DNA of 64,000 nucleotides from Cadophora sp. MPI-SDFR-AT-0126. Its lineage: Eukaryota > Ascomycota > Leotiomycetes > Helotiales > Ploettnerulaceae. Under the pieces are notes generated by a model, which was given only the letters and a program-made list of their open reading frames with translations, was not told the origin of the DNA and did no database searches. A program made the position numbers and the translations under genes. The DNA is taken from positions 62,001-126,000 of the forward strand of contig JAGMVK010000029.1 in the NCBI GenBank assembly GCA_020747065.1, written 5' to 3'. Every line of letters starts with the position of its first letter. Within the stretch, counting starts at the first letter, position 1. Below, one piece after another: positions 59,272 to 64,000 of the stretch.

Positions 59272-60784
59272 AAAAATCGGGCTTGTAAAGGCTTCGGGAA
59301 GGATTTGGCGTTGGAAATTGGAACTGGGATGATTTTGCGTGATTTGAATACAAGGTATGGAGGATACCTTGGACGGATATGTACAACACTAAATACAGTA
59401 CTCGCAATTGATGGCTTTGTCTATTAGCCCTTCTCTTATGTCTTGATTTATGCACTGATTTGAATTGCTTTACTGGCGTAAGCCGTTTCCTTAGCCGAGC
59501 TGCCTCTCCATTTCTCGTCGTCGGGCCGAACTGTTTACATTCATGTCTATGTTCACTCATTGTCAGCCGCAGTACCTATGGCCTATCTACCTGCTGATTG
59601 ACAAGTTTCCTATGATGGGACGACGATTTGGTGTCTGCATGACGTTCATAGCTGCGTGGTTGTCTGACTTTAAAGATTTCCACTTGAATGGAGGCCAATG
59701 ACCGTTGTCTCCGTGTCAGTGACAAATACTCAGAGAATACGTGCTGTCTCTTACATGGAAACAACAGAAGAGCTTGTTTGTCTTGAAAGCTTTGTCCGCT
59801 CTCTCAGAAGTGGCCACTTCAATATTGCTTCCCTCCTTCACTTCCAGAAACATTGCCATGAATTGCAAGTCCCTTAGTAAGTCTAAAGGCTTGGATAAGC
59901 AAGCATACTTGCCTACTGTGATCAGGTAAATGCGATCTAGGAGCGTCGCTGCCCAATTGATGTGATCTCCTACGCATCAATATCTGCTGATAACTTTTGA
60001 AAGGTGTTGGACTTTATTGAATCACTACGTCCTTGACTTTGTTCAACCTGAATTCACTTTTGCTTTTGCATTCACTGTAGGTAAGTTGGCGTACTAACGT
60101 GTCTCGAAGCGAGATCGCTGATTATATCTTGATGGCAACCTCTCCCCCTCGAATTCTGTCCTCCCTGCCACAACGACGCCTCGAGAACCTCCTTCACCAC
60201 CACAGCATATATGCCATGGAACCGTAGAGTACCAGTTGAATATCTCTACCAGCTTCTCCATTACCTACACAGGCATATCTCGTCTACCTTCTCGTCAATC
60301 TGGGAGACTTGGAATAGCGGAAAAGGAGGATATTGAATTGGGTGACTGACCATCGGAATATTGGTGAGGGCCAAAGGGTACAAGGTAACTATACATTCAC
60401 ATTTGAGGTAATGCCTGCAATTGAATGTCTGCAAATACTTGCTAACTTGACCTTCTCTCTAGACACCATCTACCATCCTCTCTTCTCACGTACTCGACTG
60501 CTACCAGTGACCTTTTGGATATAAAATCTAAGATAAGCCGTTTCGGTTCGTTGTATCCAATGCCCACAGTGCTCTGACAGTACCCTTTTGACATGCTTAC
60601 CTCCTTAAGGACCCTGCTTATCAACATCTCTTCTCGACATTACGACTTCCAGTACAATACCTCTGAGGACTTCCTCAGACATTCGGTGCCCTCTAGAGAT
60701 ATCTCAAACCGAATAATATCTTTGGACAGCAACAGGTCTGCTAATTTCCTCCCTCATAGTATCCAACCAGTAACAATAGGAAGT
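59272..60784. other. Intergenic region and long leader of the next gene
   Basis: No gene recognised. It includes a candidate leader intron at 60,385-60,462, a TATA-like ATATAAAA at 60,519-60,526 and an in-frame upstream ATG at 60,593. These suggest more than one transcription start. Confidence 0.45.
60385..60462 (+). other. Candidate intron in the 5' leader
   Basis: GTAACT donor, GCTAAC branch sequence near 60,441 and TCTCTAG acceptor, 78 bp long. It precedes the start codon of the next gene, so it would be a leader intron. Confidence 0.4.
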
Positions 60785-62723
60785 ATGAACATGAGCAAGA
60801 AAAATAAGAGCGGCTCTCAGAGCTCCTCTGCGGATCTTCAAAGAGTCACTTCAAATACGTCTTCAGCCAATCTCTCGCCGAAGACCCCCGCCGCTCGTCA
60901 AAAAGATGGTTCTGGCTCATTTCGCTCAGATATTTCCTCCGGACAGACGAGTCCAGAAATGGTGCTGGGCAAAAGCATTGAGAACCTCAACATCACTAAA
61001 ACCTCGCCTGGTATTCAACTTCCCGGCCTCCCTTTCAAATCTTTCAAGAACGGAACTTTGATCACCAACAACGGTGAGCCAACACTTCGTCCAGCCATGG
61101 TTCCCCTTCCAGCTGCCTCGACAATTTCCAGACTGTCTGCTGTCTCTCCATCGTTCGTGCCTATTACGCCCTCCCCGAAACCATTTGCCAAGCCAATTCA
61201 CAATCCAAGACCCATCGGCCTCCCCACTCCACCAACCCCTGGCTACGAGAAGGTCCAGAGTCTGTTGCAGGATCTTCGATCTTCTCCAACTCATGGATAT
61301 GGTGGGCATGCTGCAAGACATAATCAGGGTTATCATGTAGGCTACAATGGTGGATTCAATCCTTATTCTGAGGGTAAAGGTGGATATGTTCAGGAAAGCC
61401 ATGCCCAAGCTCAATTTTCAGGTGATATCGGCCGTTACCCAACACCACCAGGACCCATTGGTGGCATGAGCAGAACCCATACTCCAAGCCCTGGCCCATC
61501 CTCTGTCCACTCCTACGATTCTGTTCCCCGTGGCCCTCGCACCACAGGTATCTTGGCTGTTCAACCTGTACGCCAGTTTCCAACTCTTGACCAACGACCA
61601 ACTAGGGAGTTCCTCGCTCGCAAGGACCGTGGGAAGAAGGACATTCTCGTTACAGCTGAAGGTATCACCCGCAACCATGTCCGTATTATCGAGCGCCAAC
61701 TGCCAAATGGCATTCCATACCAGTCCTTCCATAATGACTTTGACTCTCCGAAGTACAATTTCGTTGAGAAATTCAAAGCCATGACTGCAGGGGAGAAGGA
61801 GAGCTTTCTTGCAAAGAACTTCGTTGACATCCTTGTTGAGATGAAATCTGCAGAGGAGGAGAATTTGTTGGCAGCCGCAGAACCTGGGGATCAGCTTGGA
61901 CAGTCCTTGGGAAAGAAGGGTAGGGGCAAGAATAAGTCCAAGGCCAAGGAGGTGAAGGATACCAAGGAGGTCTTAGAAGTCAAGGACGCAAAGAGTGGGA
62001 AGGATACTTCCGCGGAGGCAGCTGCAACTACCGTCGTCACCAAGCGCGAAGGTAAGTCGCTGAGTATGTGTCCATTCGAAATCCACAAACTGATCAATCG
62101 CAATAGTCACTTCGCTCGATAACCTTAAATCTCTCGGTCCTGAGTTTGCCTCCTATGCTAAGCGCTTGACCGTTACACTTGCTTTCCCTCCATCCCATAA
62201 TCCAACCGATCTGGTACCAATGACAGGCGCGGGACCTATCGCTCAATTGAGCATCACACCACCCGCTGGACCCGCTCAGACCTCGTCCAACTTCATCATC
62301 CTCAAGAAGCTCGTCGACTACATCCACATCTTCAAGAATCTATCCAGCCTCAGCGTTATTCTCCGCATTCCCGCCAGCCAACGCATGCCATTCACCATGT
62401 CCCAACTGCACCATGTCCTCCCCTTCTATGATCTCGGCTTTACAGACTGGGATATCAAATACCTACCGGAGAACTTGAGCGTTCCCTCTAAGGTGCGGGG
62501 CTGGGCAATCGGTCAGCTGGACCGTGAGCGTAATAAAATTATCGCGGAGCGCTTACGAAAGGTTGAGGAGGCTGTCTTCGACCGTGGTAGTGTCATGCCG
62601 GGCATCAGCAATGAAAACCTGGATGCCGCTGCGGTGGACTTTAACAATACTGTGGCTTCTACTTCAGCTTCTTCTGCTGTTCGGAGATCTCGAAATTCCC
62701 GTTCTTCTCATGCTTCTCGATAA
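60785..62723 (+). CDS. Uncharacterised serine/proline-rich fungal protein
   Basis: I do not recognise this protein. Two exons (60785-62051 and 62107-62723; 55-bp intron, phase 1) give 627 aa. An ATG at 60,593 in the same frame would add 64 residues, but the lysine/serine start MNMSKKNKSGSQSSS fits better, as does the TATA-like box downstream of the leader intron. Residues 1-280 are low-complexity, rich in Ser/Pro/Gly with TSPEMVLGKS, a GYGGHAARHNQGY stretch and many SP/TP sites that kinases could modify. Then a charged region (QRPTREFLARKDRGKKDIL), a lysine-rich linker, and a folded C-terminal region (about 430-590) with HIFKNLSSLSVILRIP, LPFYDLGFTDWDIKYLPENL. It looks like an RNA- or stress-related scaffold, but nothing proves this. 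Confidence 0.78.
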
Positions 62724-63747
62724 CATGAGGGAGATGATGGCTGCTTATTTACGTTTCGCTCATTTGAGGGAAATTAATCCGTTTGCTTCTATGGCTGATG
62801 GACGGGGATGTGTAAAGATACAGCTTGGGCACGTCATCGGTCTTTCGGTCTTGCATACACTTTCGCAATGCGACTGATTGGCACACTCGACACTTGACAC
62901 TATTCCGCGAATCTCACTATGTTACAGCGATGCTTTTCATGGAATTCCATATAAGAGCGAGACAATAGCATTGCGTTGCATTTCTTTGGTGTTCGTTCTT
63001 CATTAAATTTTCTTGTTTGGTCCGCCATTTCAACATCAGGGATGCGCATACTGACATGGTGGAGGTTATTCACCTGTATCTCCAACGAGAGACAGACTGA
63101 GAGGATGTCTGAAAAGGGGTGACCAGATTTTGATTGGACGGAAAATGGAGGGGGATGAACGGATGGATTCTTGATTGGTAGGATAGATAGATAATGCGAA
63201 TGGAAAGGTCACTATCCGAACCTCCCCGACTTTCTGATCATCTGTGGGGGTTTTCACAGCTACATTCATGTCATCGGTAACAAATTTACGGAACCCAGTC
63301 GGATTGGTCGTGATCGGAAGAACCTGCCACAAGTCTGACAGACACTTGTCGAGAACCCCATAGAATGTTTTGTCGATTCTGCCGTGTTTTCAACATGAGG
63401 CGACAATTGGATGCAGCGCGCTATTTATAAACACCGCTCGGTAAAGCATTCCGCGTGCCACATATCGTCAGCCTCATATCTATTTGCGTCCGAAAACCCG
63501 CCTCGGTGTTGGCTGGCATTCGCATGCAGTATGTAAGCAAGGCATCAGCAAACCGCCACTACATGCCATCGGTTGATTACGACAGAATTCCTGCAATTGC
63601 TCATACTCAGACCATGCACGCCGTTGAAAAGATGGAATTATCACTCTATCTTCGCCACCCCTGAGCAATGTGAGAACTGGACCTTGGACAATTGCTTCGC
63701 GAATGATGGAGTGAATGTGCACGTACTAGAAAGGCGAAAGACATAAA
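62724..63747. other. Intergenic region before the ankyrin gene
   Basis: No gene recognised; it should hold the promoter of the ankyrin-repeat gene. Confidence 0.4.
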
Positions 63748-64000
63748 ATGAAGATCCTCCTCGATTTCAATACACCGGATCAGCAACGACAAGAGTCACA
63801 ACCGGACCTATCATCGATATCCATCCACCTCCACGTCGCAGTATCTCTTCACAACACCTCAGAAGTTCGTCAGCTACTCCAAAACCATAACTTCGCTTCG
63901 AGCGACCTAGGATCCGCACTCATCGACGTCTCACGCAGCGGCAACATAGAAATCGTCAACCTGCTACTGGATGCCGGAGCTGACGTGAATTGGACCGGAA
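63748..64000 (+). CDS. Ankyrin-repeat protein, 5' end only
   Basis: The frame opens at the ATG at 63,748 (MKILLDFNTPDQQRQESQ) and runs off the window after 84 codons. The last third is an ankyrin repeat: GSALIDVSRSGNIEIVNLLL, then DAGADVNW. The preceding part, HLHVAVSLHNTSEVRQLL, is likely the first, more divergent repeat. Because the stop is outside the window, length and partner domains are unknown. Ankyrin proteins of this kind are numerous in filamentous fungi. Confidence 0.6.
   Translation, partial: MKILLDFNTPDQQRQESQPDLSSISIHLHVAVSLHNTSEVRQLLQNHNFASSDLGSALIDVSRSGNIEIVNLLLDAGADVNWTG

Overview
The window is nuclear DNA of a filamentous ascomycete (Pezizomycotina). The signs are many short GT..AG introns, mostly 45-70 bp, with CTAAC/CTGAC-like branch points, 5' leaders rich in C and A, and proteins of fungal type (Hrd3, Tim22, Sfr1, sedolisin, DUF4243, GH5 exo-1,3-beta-glucanase). 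The protein style suggests Leotiomycetes, but that is an impression and not shown by the sequence. I see no intact transposon, rRNA, tRNA, CRISPR array or mitochondrial DNA.

Layout. 0-5.3 kb: the 3' part of a GH127-type arabinofuranosidase, a purine nucleoside permease with a suspicious exon junction, and a sugar/H+ symporter. 5.3-9.4 kb: a gene-free stretch with microsatellites. 9.4-15 kb: an NmrA-type Rossmann protein, an F-box protein, a probably broken GATase-like relic and a SAM methyltransferase. 15.5-25 kb: a six-exon protein of unknown function, a secreted GH5 exo-beta-1,3-glucanase and a Bcs1-like AAA ATPase. 25-35 kb: a 2OG-Fe(II) oxygenase divergent from FRG1, a WDR89-like protein, the ERAD factor Hrd3 and the recombination factor Sfr1. 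35.8-38.2 kb: one gene joining two CCCH zinc fingers to a non-RD protein kinase. 40-46.4 kb: a membrane-anchored GH16 glucanase, Tim22 and a DHA1-type MFS exporter. 47-56.5 kb: a block of secreted or oxidative enzymes (sedolisin, aspartic protease, questin-oxidase-like protein, carboxylesterase). 57-64 kb: a PhoD-type phosphatase, an unrecognised serine/proline-rich protein and the 5' end of an ankyrin-repeat gene.

How the genes relate. Housekeeping genes (Tim22, Hrd3, FRG1, WDR89, Sfr1) are mixed with accessory genes for digesting plant or fungal polymers (GH127, GH5, GH16, S53, A1, carboxylesterase) and for uptake or efflux (purine permease, sugar symporter, DHA1 exporter). No polyketide synthase, NRPS or terpene cyclase is present, so the tailoring-type enzymes (NmrA, methyltransferase, 2OG oxygenase, questin-oxidase-like) do not form a recognisable biosynthetic cluster.

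The most unusual object is the CCCH-zinc-finger/kinase gene at 35,871-38,196. All exon boundaries were read by hand from splice signals, frame continuity and family resemblance. Genes whose exons sum to a whole number of codons with no internal stop are the most secure.
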